Origin: a bacterium
Lineage (GTDB): Bacteria; SAR324; XYD2-FULL-50-16
Direction: 5' to 3'
Assembly: GCA_018829445.1 (NCBI GenBank)
Contig: JAHJTV010000063.1
Coordinates: 124,001-188,000 of the forward strand
DNA length: 64,000 nt
Part shown: piece by piece, positions 39,795-51,400 of the stretch
Layout: each line of letters starts with the position of its first letter
Position numbering within the stretch: the first letter of the stretch is position 1
Made by a program: the position numbers and the translations under genes
Notes under the pieces: generated by a model
Database searches by the model: none
The model's input: the letters and a program-made list of their open reading frames with translations, nothing else
What the model was told of the DNA's origin: nothing

Positions 39795-40217
39795 TTAACA
39801 GAAACGAAGAGATGTGCCAGCGTCATACGTGGTGAAACCGTTTTCTTCAAAATGTTTGTCAAAAGCAAAAGCACAGTCGATCTGGAGTACCTCCATGATT
39901 TCAAAACTGAGATAGTCCACAAGGCTGATTTCTCTGTCATTCTGTGCCAAAAGACGCTGCACGGCTTTTGTATACCAAATGGAATCGACCCATATGATTT
40001 CCAGCAAGGGAAGAATCTTTAAGTTAAAATCATTAACCGGTTCCAATCCAATACGTCTCTGTAAAAGCGCTGTTGTCTCAACAAGAACAAAGGAGCTGGT
40101 GACCAGTTGGATATTATTTTCAGCAAAATATTGAAAGTTTTGCTTGGCTCTAATGTGCATAAAGTCATTATTCACCAGCAGCGCAAAAAGCCCTGAAGTG
40201 TCAGCAAAAATGTTCAT
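39795..40217 (-). CDS. vapC: PIN-domain protein, VapC-like toxin
   Basis: IFADTSGLFALL N-terminal Asp, LVETTALL, SLVDYLSFEIM, FAFDKHFEENGF; overlaps antitoxin by 4 bp. Confidence 0.85.
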   Translation of the reverse strand: MNIFADTSGLFALLVNNDFMHIRAKQNFQYFAENNIQLVTSSFVLVETTALLQRRIGLEPVNDFNLKILPLLEIIWVDSIWYTKAVQRLLAQNDREISLVDYLSFEIMEVLQIDCAFAFDKHFEENGFTTYDAGTSLRFC

Positions 40218-40459
40218 GATCCGAAAGCCTCCTCAAGATAGCGGTCATGTTCCACAGCCGTATCCGGTTGCTCTGTTGTATATTTGCCAACTAAAGACAT
40301 GGCCTGTCGGTACTGTGCACCGCGATTCGGCTTGCCTGTAAGCAGAAATCGATCAATCGCCTCGCGGATCAGGGCTGCTACAGATTTATTGTTGGAAAGA
40401 GAAAGTTCCCTCAACATTCGTGCCTGATCCTCAGTTAGCTGAATTTGTGTGCGAACCAT
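40214..40459 (-). CDS. vapB: ribbon-helix-helix antitoxin (CopG/VapB-like)
   Basis: MVRTQIQLTEDQARMLRELSLSNNKSVAALIREAIDRFL. Confidence 0.85.
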   Translation of the reverse strand: MVRTQIQLTEDQARMLRELSLSNNKSVAALIREAIDRFLLTGKPNRGAQYRQAMSLVGKYTTEQPDTAVEHDRYLEEAFGS

Positions 40460-40736
40460 AGTATTCTCCTGATAGCCATGTTATCACTTTTGATGTTATG
40501 ATTACACTTATCAATTTTATTGTCAATCAAAGCTCACAGAAATAGGATGATGACCAATGAAGTGGTCAAATCTTGTTTTATGATCAAATCCCAACTTTAG
40601 CCGGTCTTTACTTAATTTTGGTCCATGGTTGTACCCACTATTTGCTTTGCTCTGATTTTAAGCTTATATTTACCGATTTCAACAGCCTGGAAAGCATGTT
40701 CTTTAATTGCTGATAACTCTCAAAAAAACCAAACTG

Positions 40737-41330
40737 ATGCAACGTTTTCTAATTGTTTTACCTGTATTCCTTATGATCCTGGCAACATCTCTCCCGATTG
40801 TAGCTGGAGAGAATCCGCTTCCTGAAAAGTCGGTTTTTTACAAAGGCAACTGGAATATCGATTTTGGAATACCGCTCTATTACCAGTTTACAACAGCTGC
40901 CGATGGTGAAAGTTTGAAAACCAACCGATTTCCGGCAGGTATATTGGTTTATTTGAGGTCACCATATAATATCGGGACAGGTCTGGAATATTATGAAATA
41001 CCGCTGGAAATCATGGAAAACCGGTCAGGAACAAGGAGCAAGGTTTCCAGAACCATGCTTGATCTTTACTATGAGCTCGCATTTTCCTATTTCACTGTCG
41101 CTCTTGGGGGCGGGGTAGGGGAAACAGTAATTAAAGGAGATTATGAAAATCTCTTCAACACAACCCCGTCCTCCCAGGTATATCTTAAGATCGGTGGATC
41201 AATACCCGATCTGATCCGGATTTATCTTAGCCTGCACCGGGTTTTTGCCCAGGTGGAATTTAGAGATTATAACTACCTCCTGGAAACAGGGGGATTAATG
41301 GCTAGTCTCGGATTTGGAGTTGAGTTTTGA
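40737..41330 (+). CDS. putative exported / outer-membrane protein
   Basis: Signal peptide MQRFLIVLPVFLMILATSLPIVAGE; strand-rich, ends LGFGVEF; ATG at 40737 preferred. Confidence 0.55.
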   Translation: MQRFLIVLPVFLMILATSLPIVAGENPLPEKSVFYKGNWNIDFGIPLYYQFTTAADGESLKTNRFPAGILVYLRSPYNIGTGLEYYEIPLEIMENRSGTRSKVSRTMLDLYYELAFSYFTVALGGGVGETVIKGDYENLFNTTPSSQVYLKIGGSIPDLIRIYLSLHRVFAQVEFRDYNYLLETGGLMASLGFGVEF

Positions 41331-41415
41331 TTTTACTTTTTGCGTAATTAATTCTAAATTGAATGTTTAAGTACAAAAAACTCAACGAATTAAAAACAGA
41401 TTGAAGATTAATGCC

Positions 41416-42720
41416 ATGCGCTGGAACGAACGATTGTATATCAGGGATCTGCCTGACAAAATAGGGGAAACGCATACACTCCACGGTTGGATTCAATTCA
41501 CTCGCAAGTCCGGGAAGATCAGGTTTTTGGGTCTCAGGGACGGATCAAGTATTATGCAGGGAGTATTGGTGGAGGGAGAGACTGAAGAGGAAGCTTTCAA
41601 TCTCTTTAAGGAGTTGCGTCAGGAAACAAGTGTTGAAGTTACCGGTGTTGTGCAAGAGAGCACACAATCTCAGTACAAAGTGGAGCTTCTGGTTAAAACC
41701 ATCAAAATCCTGGGAAAATCGGAACAGTACCCCATTACGCCCAAAGAGCACGGCATTGATTTTTTACTATCCAATCGGCATCTCTGGCTGCGTTCGAAAA
41801 AACAGGTTGCCCTCTTTCAGGTTCGCAGCACAGTCATTCAGGCAATCCGCGACTTTCTGTTTCAATACCGATTTGTTCAGATGGATTCTCCTATTCTGAC
41901 CTGCAGTGTCGGTGAAGATCCTTCCGGATTATTTGGTGTTGAATATTTTGATATGGGAACGGCCTATCTGGCACAGACCGGACAACTTTATCTGGAAGCA
42001 AGCATCGCTGCTCACGGCAATGTTTTCTGTTTTGGCCCCACTTTCAGGGCTGAAAAATCCAAAACCCGTCGGCATTTGACTGAATTCTGGATGATGGAAG
42101 CAGAAATGGCTTTCTTTGACAGCAATGATAATATGGATTTTCAGGAAGACCTGATCCAGTTTATCATCAAACGTGTTTTAGAAACATGTGACTGGTATCT
42201 ACAGCAGTTGGAACGAGATCCTGAAATCCTTAAACAGGCTTTGGCTCCGTTTAAGCGATACAGTTATTCGGAAGCTGTGGAGCTGCTTCAGTCCAAGGAT
42301 TCTAAAATTAAATGGGGAGAAGATCTGGGAGCTGCAGAGGAAACGCTACTGACGGATGGCAGTTATCTGCCGGCATTCGTACATGACTATCCCAAAGAGG
42401 TTAAGGCTTTTTACATGAAAGAGAACCCGGAAGACCCGCGAACAGTCAGATGTGACGACATGCTGGCTCCGGAGGGGTACGGGGAGATCATTGGAGGCAG
42501 CCAAAGAGAGGACTCATATGAGAAGCTTCTCAACCGTATCAAAGAGGAGAAACTTCCTGTTGAAAGTTACGATTGGTACCTGGATTTACGAAAATATGGA
42601 ACAGTGGTTCATTCGGGATTCGGACTTGGGTTGGAACGACTGGTTGGGTGGATTTGCGGAATCCCTCATGTCAGGGAAACCATACCTTTTCCGCGTTTAA
42701 TGGAACGGCTGACACCATAA
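41416..42720 (+). CDS. asnS: asparaginyl-tRNA synthetase
   Basis: N-terminal OB fold; class II motif 2 FGPTFRAEKSKTRRHLTEFWMMEAE and motif 3 GFGLGLERLVGWICG; ATG at 41416, track opens at TTG 41401. Confidence 0.9.
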   Translation: MRWNERLYIRDLPDKIGETHTLHGWIQFTRKSGKIRFLGLRDGSSIMQGVLVEGETEEEAFNLFKELRQETSVEVTGVVQESTQSQYKVELLVKTIKILGKSEQYPITPKEHGIDFLLSNRHLWLRSKKQVALFQVRSTVIQAIRDFLFQYRFVQMDSPILTCSVGEDPSGLFGVEYFDMGTAYLAQTGQLYLEASIAAHGNVFCFGPTFRAEKSKTRRHLTEFWMMEAEMAFFDSNDNMDFQEDLIQFIIKRVLETCDWYLQQLERDPEILKQALAPFKRYSYSEAVELLQSKDSKIKWGEDLGAAEETLLTDGSYLPAFVHDYPKEVKAFYMKENPEDPRTVRCDDMLAPEGYGEIIGGSQREDSYEKLLNRIKEEKLPVESYDWYLDLRKYGTVVHSGFGLGLERLVGWICGIPHVRETIPFPRLMERLTP

Positions 42721-42727
42721 GGGAAAC

Positions 42728-43432
42728 ATGAAAATATGGGGAATCGCAGACACACACCTGGCAGCTCACCGAGTCGATACCATGGGTATCCACGGATCGA
42801 TTTGGAGCAATCACAGGGGGCAAATCATTGAAAACTGGCATTCGACGATTAATGAGGAGGACACCGTTTTAATCGGGGGGGATGTAACCTGGGCTACCAG
42901 TTTTCAATATGCCATGATCGATATAAACATGCTGGATCGGCTCCCCGGAAAAAACAAATTCATCGTCAAAGGCAATCATGACATCTGGTGGAAGAAATAT
43001 CCGGAGGTAAAAAAGATGATGCCAAAGACAATGAACCCTCTTGCCGGAACAGCTATCAAAGAAGGTAGACATGTTATCTGCGGAACAATGGGCTGGTTGT
43101 CTCCGAACGATCCCTGCTTTGACGGTCTGGATATGAACGCTTATAAAAAAGAGCTTAACCTCTTGGAGGACGCTTTAAAAGCGGCCGTTAAATTAAAGCC
43201 AAAGGACGGTTTGCACCTGTTGATGCATTTCCCTCCCTTTACCACTAAGGGGTGTGAAACCCCATTTTTTGACCTTATCACCAAGTATCCGGTTACTACC
43301 TGTACATTCGGACATTTTCACATTGAAGAGGAGTGGGATTGCCTTCCCCAGGGAAATATTAACGGGGTTGAATTCCGGTTGATCTCGACCGATTTCCTCT
43401 GCCACAAACCCTACTTAATCTGGGACGCGTAA
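42728..43432 (+). CDS. metallophosphoesterase
   Basis: GIADTHL, GGDVTW, VKGNHDIWW, LLMHFPPF, FGHFH calcineurin-like motifs. Confidence 0.88.
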   Translation: MKIWGIADTHLAAHRVDTMGIHGSIWSNHRGQIIENWHSTINEEDTVLIGGDVTWATSFQYAMIDINMLDRLPGKNKFIVKGNHDIWWKKYPEVKKMMPKTMNPLAGTAIKEGRHVICGTMGWLSPNDPCFDGLDMNAYKKELNLLEDALKAAVKLKPKDGLHLLMHFPPFTTKGCETPFFDLITKYPVTTCTFGHFHIEEEWDCLPQGNINGVEFRLISTDFLCHKPYLIWDA

Positions 43433-43552
43433 GACATCAAGAGATTTTTAAACCAAGTGGATTCTTCTCAAATTGCTCCCTGTACAAACCTTTCTCAAAC
43501 AAGTAGTCATAAACCAACCGGATTGTTAAAAATTTTCTGCCATCAAATGGGG

Positions 43553-43728
43553 GTCAATATTGGAATTTTGGCTATTTTTAACGGAAGGGCGGTTTTACAT
43601 GGCCGCCTTCGAGTTGATTCTGGCGGAGATGTAACCCCGCCCTACCATAATCCCTGCTCTTGGCAAGATTTGTTTAAGTACGCGCTCATGTGTCACAAGA
43701 AGTCAATGTCGGAATTTTGGCTATTTTG
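43553..43728. repeat. intergenic palindromic element flanked by imperfect direct repeats
   Basis: Direct repeat gtcaatRtYggaattttggctatttt at 43553 and 43702; internal inverted repeat gggcggttttacatggccgcc (43587-43607) / ggcggagatgtaaccccgccc (43622-43642), 17 of 21 pairs. Confidence 0.7.
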
Positions 43729-43859
43729 ATGGCGGGAGAATTTAAGAAAGAGTCTTTTTTCATAGTCGAAGGAACTAAAGAGAAAACTATAAACCTGGTG
43801 AACCGATGAGGTTGTTCACCACCCTGCAAAGCCGTTTTGGAAAGTGAATTCCTGTAATT

Positions 43860-44585
43860 ATGCCCATGAAACTTGAAACCAGCAATCTTGTTAAGATCTA
43901 TAACAAACGTACCGTTGTTAAAAACGTTTCTTTCCAGATTTCCCAGGGAGAAGTGGTGGGATTGTTGGGGGCAAACGGAGCCGGTAAAACCACCAGTTTT
44001 TATATGGTTGTCGGTATTATCAGGCCCAACTCCGGTCACATTACCATCGATAAAAAAGACATTACCTCTCTCCCCATGTATAAACGAGCCCGATGCGGCA
44101 TTGGCTATCTGCCTCAGGAAGCCTCTGTTTTCAGAAAAATGACTGTTGAGGAGAACCTGTATGCTGTTCTCCAGACTCTGAAGTTGTCTAAAAAAGAGCA
44201 GACCAGACGAGTGGACAACCTGCTTGAGGATTTGAGAATTCAGCACATCCGAAAAAACAAGGGTTTCTCGCTATCCGGAGGTGAAAGAAGGCGAGTAGAA
44301 ATTGCCCGCGCTCTGGCTACGGAACCTCATTTTATGCTGCTGGACGAACCGTTTGCGGGAGTTGACCCCATTGCTGTCATCGATATCCAGGAAGTGATCA
44401 ACGAACTGGCGGCCAGAAATATCGGTATCCTGATTACAGATCACAATGTTCGCGAAACGCTGGGGATAACCGACCGGGCTTACATCATGAATGACGGTGA
44501 AATTCTGGTTGATGGAACCCCCGAATATATCGTAAATAATGAGTTAGCAAAAAAAGTATATTTGGGCGAAAATTTTACCCTGTAA
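43860..44585 (+). CDS. lptB: LPS export ABC transporter ATP-binding protein LptB
   Basis: [74 protein letters not shown]-terminus. Confidence 0.93.
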   Translation: MPMKLETSNLVKIYNKRTVVKNVSFQISQGEVVGLLGANGAGKTTSFYMVVGIIRPNSGHITIDKKDITSLPMYKRARCGIGYLPQEASVFRKMTVEENLYAVLQTLKLSKKEQTRRVDNLLEDLRIQHIRKNKGFSLSGGERRRVEIARALATEPHFMLLDEPFAGVDPIAVIDIQEVINELAARNIGILITDHNVRETLGITDRAYIMNDGEILVDGTPEYIVNNELAKKVYLGENFTL

Positions 44586-44605
44586 CCTTTCTGTTAGATC
44601 CTGTC

Positions 44606-47600
44606 ATGCGTCTATTACGTCTGGAGGCTTCCGGCTTCAAATCATTTTGTGATAAGGTCTCCATAAATTTTGTGCAAAACGGCATCTCCATTGTGGTGGG
44701 ACCAAACGGCTGCGGTAAGAGCAATATCGTTGATGCCATCCGCTGGGCATTGGGCGAACAAAGTGCCAAGCATCTCCGCGGTACTGCCATGGAAGATTTT
44801 ATTTTCAACGGCAGCAGCGTCAGACAACCTGTTAGCATGGCACAGGTGACTCTGGTTTTCTCCAATGAAGAGCATGATACCCTCTCCAAGTATTCCGAAT
44901 TCACTGAAATTTCAGTCAGTCGTCGACTTTATCGCAATGGTGAAAGTCAGTATCTCATCAACAAAACTCCCTGCCGATTGACCGACGTTCGTGAACTTTT
45001 TATGGATACCGGAATTGGAGGAAAAGGATATTCCATCATTGAGCAGGGTAAAATCGATCAGATTATTACCAGCAGAGCGGAAGACCGACGGTTTATCATT
45101 GATGAGGCGGCTGGCATTGTTAAATTTAAAACAAAGCGAAAAGAAGCGGAAAGAAAGTTTGCAGCCTCCAAACAAAACCTGATGAGGGTTGAAGATGTTT
45201 TAGCAGAATTGATACGGCAGGAGGAGACTCTTGTGGTTCAGGTGGAGAAAGCGGAAGATTATCTTGCTGCAAAATCCAGACTGGAAAGGCTGCAAAACTG
45301 TATCGCCGCCACCCGCTGGTATCAGTTAAATGAGCAGGCAATTCGGAACGACAACAATCGAGTAACTAATGAACAGCAACAGCAGGATCTAAAAACTTCG
45401 CTCTCAGGCATAGAAGCCAATGAAGCGACTCTTTCCCTGGAGATCGAACGAAAAACCAGGGAGCTGGATGATTTCAGAAAAACGATTCAGGATCTCAAAG
45501 AGCAAGTCATAAAATCCGAAGGCAAACTGCAGTCGAATAAAATAACCCTGGAAAACCTGGATGAATGGGAAAGCAAGAACGCTGAAGAGATTGAGCTACT
45601 GGATAAGCAGATCAAAACCATTGAGTTTCAGCTGGAAACCTATCATACGGAAAGCAAATCCCTGGAGAAGGAGATAGCGGAAAAGTCACAATTGCTGGAA
45701 ACACTCAGGGAGAAAGAGGAGACAAGTGACAGTGACCTCTCCAATCAAAAGCTACGATTAAAAAATCTTCAGAGAAATGAAGTTGATATCATAACCGCTG
45801 TTGCCGGAGAACAGAATCAGCTTTCACAATTGCAGGAGCGCTCCGGTGAGACATCGGATAAATCACTGCAACTGCTGCAACAGTTGGAAACAATTGAGTT
45901 GAAAGAAAAAGAGGTTCAAGCCCAATCCAAACAGCTCTCCACAAAACTGGAAGAGAAGCAGGAGGAGCGGGAACAATGCCTGGAGACCATACAATCATTT
46001 ACCGATCAAAAGGAGGAAAAAGAGGAGATTCTGAACGAACTCAACCGTAAAATCAAGTCCGTAAACCAGGATATCAGTCAAATGGAGAATCGCCTGCAGT
46101 CACTGGAAGAACTGGTTTTAAGCCACGAAGAGTACGATGTGGCCACCAAAAAGGTCTTCGATTACATGGAGAAAAACAGATCCTCTGCGGAGAAACTGGG
46201 CTTTCTGGGATCATTGGCGGAACTGATAGATATCCCGGAAGACATAGATAACCGCTCCCTGGCTTTCCTCAATCGCTATTTTAACCTGCTTGTCTTTTCT
46301 TCAGTCGATCAATTGGAAGCCATTATTAAACTGGCAAAAAAAGAGAATTTTGAACAGGTGCAGCTTTCTTTTCTGGATCTGCTGCCTTCAAAAAAGACGG
46401 GCAAAGACAAAACGGGTGCATCACTGGTCTGTAAACCCGAATTAAACCTAACCATCCCCTTTATCGAATCATTTAAAAGCATCGATCTACCCATCTACCA
46501 GTTATCAAAGGACAAGCTTGAAAAGGCGGAGGGATTGATCGATCCTGAGGCTTCCATCATGACCGTCGGCAAGATTTTTCTGGTGGGGCATCCCGGAAAA
46601 TCCAATCTGGCGGAATCATTTATGAAAAGAAGAAATGAGATCTCGGCCTTAAAGGGGAAACTTGAGAAGATATCTTCAGAACAGGAATCCCTGGAATCAA
46701 TCCTGGATCAGGAAACCGAAATTCAGGAGGAGATCGTCCGGTCTCTGAACTCAGCTCAAAAGAAAAAGGCGGAACTGGATCTGGAGATTGTTGCGTTGGA
46801 GAAGGAGTCTGATAGTAAAACTATTGAAACACAGCGGCTCGCTAATGAAAAAAAGGGACTTCGTAACGAAATCGATCACATCGATCAATCATCCAGACAA
46901 TTTATTGAAAAAATAGAGAAACTAAAAAAATCAATTCAGGATAATCAACAGAAACTGGATACCATCCAAAAAGTCTGCGGCGATCTGCAGGCTCAAATCG
47001 AGCAAACCGAGCAAACCAGGGAAAAAACAACCCAAGATTTGCATCAGTTAAGGGTTTCACTGGCAAGTTTGAATGAGAAACTGCAGAGTAACCACACCAA
47101 TATTGAACGACTAACGAAAGATGTCAGCGAACGGAAAAGTCGAAAAGAGGAGATCGACGTTCGATCGGGTGATACCATAGAAAAACGCCGCTCCATTTTG
47201 TCTTCTCTATCAAACATTGAAGCTGAACTTCCCAAGCTTTTGGAGAGTGTCGGCGAACAGGAAAAAATGGAAAAAGATCTCGGCAATCACATTGAGGTTA
47301 ATCGCACCAGGCAGATGGAGCTGAAAGAGGAGATTAAAACAACCGTCCAGAATCTTGAAGCCTTAAAAGACAAGAATCACAAGCTGGAGGTCAAGTTAGC
47401 CCAGTTAAAGCAGGAAGCGAAGAATATAGAAGATAATCTGTTTCTTGAGAGCAGTCTAAAACCTGAAGATCTTTTACGAACTTTTGATGCAAACCAGTTC
47501 AATATCGATAAGGAATCGGAAGTCATTGCCGGATTAAAGAAAAAAATCGGAGGAATGGATGATATCAATCTGGCTGCCAAAAGTGAATATGACACGCTTA

Positions 47601-48181
47601 AGGAACGACTGGATTTCCTGAGTACCCAGTCAAATGATTTAAAGCAGAGTATTGAAGCATTGGAAAACTCCATCAATAAAATAAACCAGGAATCAAGAAA
47701 ACGATTCCGAACTGCCTTCAAACTGATCAATGAGCAGTTCAGCATACTATTCCCGCAACTGTTTGGAGGAGGAGAAGCCTACCTGAGATTAACAGATGAA
47801 TCGGACCTTTTGGAATCCGGAGTGGAAATCATTGCTCAGCCTCCCGGTAAAAAGCTGCAAAACATGACCCTGCTCAGCGGTGGTGAGAAAGCCTTAACCG
47901 CCATTTCACTGATCTTTGCCGTTTTCATGATCAAGCCGAGCCCCTTCTGCCTGCTTGATGAGGTCGATGCTCCTCTGGATGATGCCAATAATGTCAGGTT
48001 TAATAAACATGTCCAGGCAATGACTGCGAATTCGCAGTTTATCATCATTACCCACAATAAAAAAACCATGGAAATTGGTGACAGCCTGTTTGGGATTACC
48101 ATGGAGGAACCGGGGATTTCAAAAGTCGTATCCGTTGATTTTGCTAATTTTGACGCAGACTCTCTCCAGAAAGCCGGTTAA
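44606..48181 (+). CDS. smc: chromosome segregation protein SMC
   Basis: Walker A GPNGCGKSNIVDAIRW, long coiled coils, hinge ~46130-46600, LSGGEKALTAISLIFA, FCLLDEVDAPLDDANN. Confidence 0.94.
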   Translation: MRLLRLEASGFKSFCDKVSINFVQNGISIVVGPNGCGKSNIVDAIRWALGEQSAKHLRGTAMEDFIFNGSSVRQPVSMAQVTLVFSNEEHDTLSKYSEFTEISVSRRLYRNGESQYLINKTPCRLTDVRELFMDTGIGGKGYSIIEQGKIDQIITSRAEDRRFIIDEAAGIVKFKTKRKEAERKFAASKQNLMRVEDVLAELIRQEETLVVQVEKAEDYLAAKSRLERLQNCIAATRWYQLNEQAIRNDNNRVTNEQQQQDLKTSLSGIEANEATLSLEIERKTRELDDFRKTIQDLKEQVIKSEGKLQSNKITLENLDEWESKNAEEIELLDKQIKTIEFQLETYHTESKSLEKEIAEKSQLLETLREKEETSDSDLSNQKLRLKNLQRNEVDIITAVAGEQNQLSQLQERSGETSDKSLQLLQQLETIELKEKEVQAQSKQLSTKLEEKQEEREQCLETIQSFTDQKEEKEEILNELNRKIKSVNQDISQMENRLQSLEELVLSHEEYDVATKKVFDYMEKNRSSAEKLGFLGSLAELIDIPEDIDNRSLAFLNRYFNLLVFSSVDQLEAIIKLAKKENFEQVQLSFLDLLPSKKTGKDKTGASLVCKPELNLTIPFIESFKSIDLPIYQLSKDKLEKAEGLIDPEASIMTVGKIFLVGHPGKSNLAESFMKRRNEISALKGKLEKISSEQESLESILDQETEIQEEIVRSLNSAQKKKAELDLEIVALEKESDSKTIETQRLANEKKGLRNEIDHIDQSSRQFIEKIEKLKKSIQDNQQKLDTIQKVCGDLQAQIEQTEQTREKTTQDLHQLRVSLASLNEKLQSNHTNIERLTKDVSERKSRKEEIDVRSGDTIEKRRSILSSLSNIEAELPKLLESVGEQEKMEKDLGNHIEVNRTRQMELKEEIKTTVQNLEALKDKNHKLEVKLAQLKQEAKNIEDNLFLESSLKPEDLLRTFDANQFNIDKESEVIAGLKKKIGGMDDINLAAKSEYDTLKERLDFLSTQSNDLKQSIEALENSINKINQESRKRFRTAFKLINEQFSILFPQLFGGGEAYLRLTDESDLLESGVEIIAQPPGKKLQNMTLLSGGEKALTAISLIFAVFMIKPSPFCLLDEVDAPLDDANNVRFNKHVQAMTANSQFIIITHNKKTMEIGDSLFGITMEEPGISKVVSVDFANFDADSLQKAG

Positions 48182-48448
48182 AAATATCGTCCATGAGTAT
48201 TTACATAGCCGTTTATTTTGAAGCACAATAACCTTTCATTGATGCACACCCTCAAACCAACCCGGTTACGTTTCCATGAATAAAACAAATCCATTTTCCG
48301 GTGCGGTCTGTCTTTATCCGGAAAAGTATTTTCAAATTAGGGCTCACGGAACAATAGTACATGCCCCCCCATTTGAAAAATGCTTTTCTGGCGCAGTCCT
48401 ATGCTGCCAGTACATAATTCGAGCAATGAACCTTTAAGGAACAAACTC

Positions 48449-51400
48449 ATGCAAAAGATTGCTGTTATTGAAATGTCCTGTTTATTCCCGGGTGCAAAAA
48501 CACCCCGGGAGTTTATTGAGAATCTTAACAACCGGATAGATTCAACCTCAAATCACAGCAGCAGGCAAATGGGAGTAGACCCCCAACTTTACTACCATGA
48601 AAAAAAGGGGTTAGCGGATAAATATTACAGTCAAAGAGGCGGCTACATTACGGATTTTACGTTTGATCCCTCCGGTTACCTGATCGAAGAGGATTTTTTA
48701 AATCAACTCGATGATCTCTATAAATGGTCATTGTACGTAGCGAAAGAAGCCCTGGTCAATGGTGGTTATTACAATCAGCCGACACTTCAAAACTGCGGAT
48801 TGATTCTTGGCAATCTTTCCTTTCCCACCAAAACCTCCAACAAACTGTTTTTGCCTATTTATCACCGGGCTATTGAAACCGGGGTGAAAGAGTTGCTTGA
48901 CCTGGAAGATTTTAAGCTTATCGGAGAGAACCATACTGATGAAGCCAATTATATCAACAGCCGTATTTCCGGTTATCCTGCGGCTTTGATCTCCGAAGCG
49001 CTAGGATTATCAGGGCCCTATTTTGCCTTGGATGCTGCCTGTGCCTCTTCTCTTTTCGCCGTAAAACTGGCCTGTGATTACCTGGAGACAGGAAAAGCCG
49101 ACATCATGCTTGCCGGAGCGGTCAGCGCCGGAGATCCCTTTTTTATTAACCAGGGATTTTCGACTTTCACCGCCTATTCACAAAACGATATCAGCTGTCC
49201 ATTGGACAAACACTCGGAAGGTTTGATTTCAGGTGAGGGTGCAGGAATGTTCCTGCTGAAGCGTTTCGAAGACGCCCAAAGAGACAATGATCAAATCTTC
49301 GCAGTGATCTCAGGCATTGGTCTTTCAAATGATGGCAGGGGCAGATCGGTCTTGAGTCCTAATGTGAAAGGCCAGTTGCTAGCTTATCAACGGGCTTATG
49401 AGTCAACCGACATCAAACCTGAACAGGTTAACTATGTTGAATGCCATGCCACCGGAACCATGATAGGCGATGTGTCAGAGATTGAATCACTGGGAACTTT
49501 TTTTTCTAAGTACAATTCCGATCCCTATATCGGTTCCGTGAAAGCTAATTTTGGGCACCTGCTGAGTTGTGCCGGAATGGCCAGCATGATAAAAGTTATC
49601 CTGAGCATGGGGCAATCTGAAATCCCGGCAACCATCAATATTAAGACACCTATTGTCTCTTCGGGCAAAGTGGTGTCGTCCGGACTGCCCTGGACAAACC
49701 TGCAGCAACCAAAAATCGCAGCTGTTAATGCGTTTGGCTTTGGCGGAACCAATGCCCATCTTATTTTTGAACCCAATTCGGCTGAACAGAAAACTGGCGT
49801 GTTATCATCCGGAAGGAATCAAAAACAGTGTGACATGACCATCATTGGAATGGATGCCAGTTTCGGAGCCTGCAAAACGTTGGGTGAATTTGAACAAAGT
49901 ATTTATAAAGGAGAGCAACTCTTTACCGATCTCCCCCAAAAACGATGGAAAGGCCTGGAAAACCATGATTCAATCCTGAAAGCCTATGGTTTCGAAAGAG
50001 GGCAAGCCCCTCAGGGAGCTTATATTGAGGCGTTTGAATTTGATGCGCTTCATTTTAAGATCCCCCCCAAGGAAGTTGAAGCGATGATCCCTCAGCAATT
50101 GCTAATGCTTAAAGTAGCGGATAAAGCCCTCCAGGATGCTCAAATCAGAGAAGGAGAAAACGTGGGGGTGATAATTGCCATGGAATCCGATAAATCCTTG
50201 CATCAATTCAGAGGTCGCATTGACCTGGACTGGATGCTGGAGAAGGCTTTACAAACCAACCCTTTGCCGCTTACCAGCTCCCAACTTGCGACCCTGAAAA
50301 AAATATTAAAGGATGCCATCAGGAAACCGGTACAGGTCAACGAATTCACAAGCTTTATCGGTAACATCATGGCCAGCCGGATTGCAGCGCTCTGGGATTT
50401 TTCAGGTCCGGCCTTCACCCTGTCAGCAGAGGAAAATTCCGTATACAAGGCACTGGAAGTTGCCCAGATGATGCTAGGTAACAATGAGGTCGATGCCATC
50501 GTCGTCGGTGCCGTTGATCTTGCAGGCAATTTTGAGGATGTCCTGGTCAGAAACAGACTGATGGCTTCTGTTAGCTCAGGCAAATATACCATGGGTTTGG
50601 AATCTGGCGCTGAAGGCTGGATGGTTGGGGAAGGAGCCGGAGCAATTGTTTTGAAACGATCAGATCGAGCCCAAAAGGATCAAAACCGGGGTTATGCCGT
50701 TATCAACGCGGTTAGTCTGAACAATGGCGGTGATGAAAACGCCTTGGTTCTCAATTGCGGTAAAGCACTTACAGAGGCTGGAATAGCGGCATCCGATGTC
50801 GAGTATTTGGAACTGTCAGGAACAGTCGGTAATGAAGAAGAGGAGATAAGGGGATTGATAGAGTCTTACCAGCAGGCTCCCAGATTAAGCTGTGCCATGG
50901 GAAGTGTCTCTGCCAATATTGGTCATACTTTTGTCGCTTCCGGAATTGCCAGTATAATTAAAACGGCACTTTGCCTACACGGACAATACATTCCGGCGGT
51001 ACCGGGCTGGCAGTCCCCTAAGTCGGGTGCCTGGGGAAACAGCGCTTTTTATGTGGCAACCGATTCCAAAAGTTGGATAGTGAAAGAAGGGATTAAAAGA
51101 ACCGCCGCCGTAAACGGAACAGATGCAGATGGCACAGTAGCCCACGTTATCATGTCCGAAAACCCGATTCCACAGAGAAAAGAGAACACATACCGGACAC
51201 AAACCACCCCTTTTATTTTTCCCCTTGCTTCGGGTGATAATACAGGTCTCAAATCTCAACTGGAGTTTTTGGCGGAGGTTATTAAAAAATCGGAAAATCT
51301 CTATCTTTCGGCTTGTGAAAACTATATCCGATTTTCCCAAATCGATGAAAAAAAGAGGATCATTTCTATTTTAGGAAATGACAAAAACCAATTGGCAGGA

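Noticed and set aside
43686-44246. 186 aa minus-strand ORF
   Set aside because: Mostly antisense to lptB and extends over the palindromic repeat region; no family signal.
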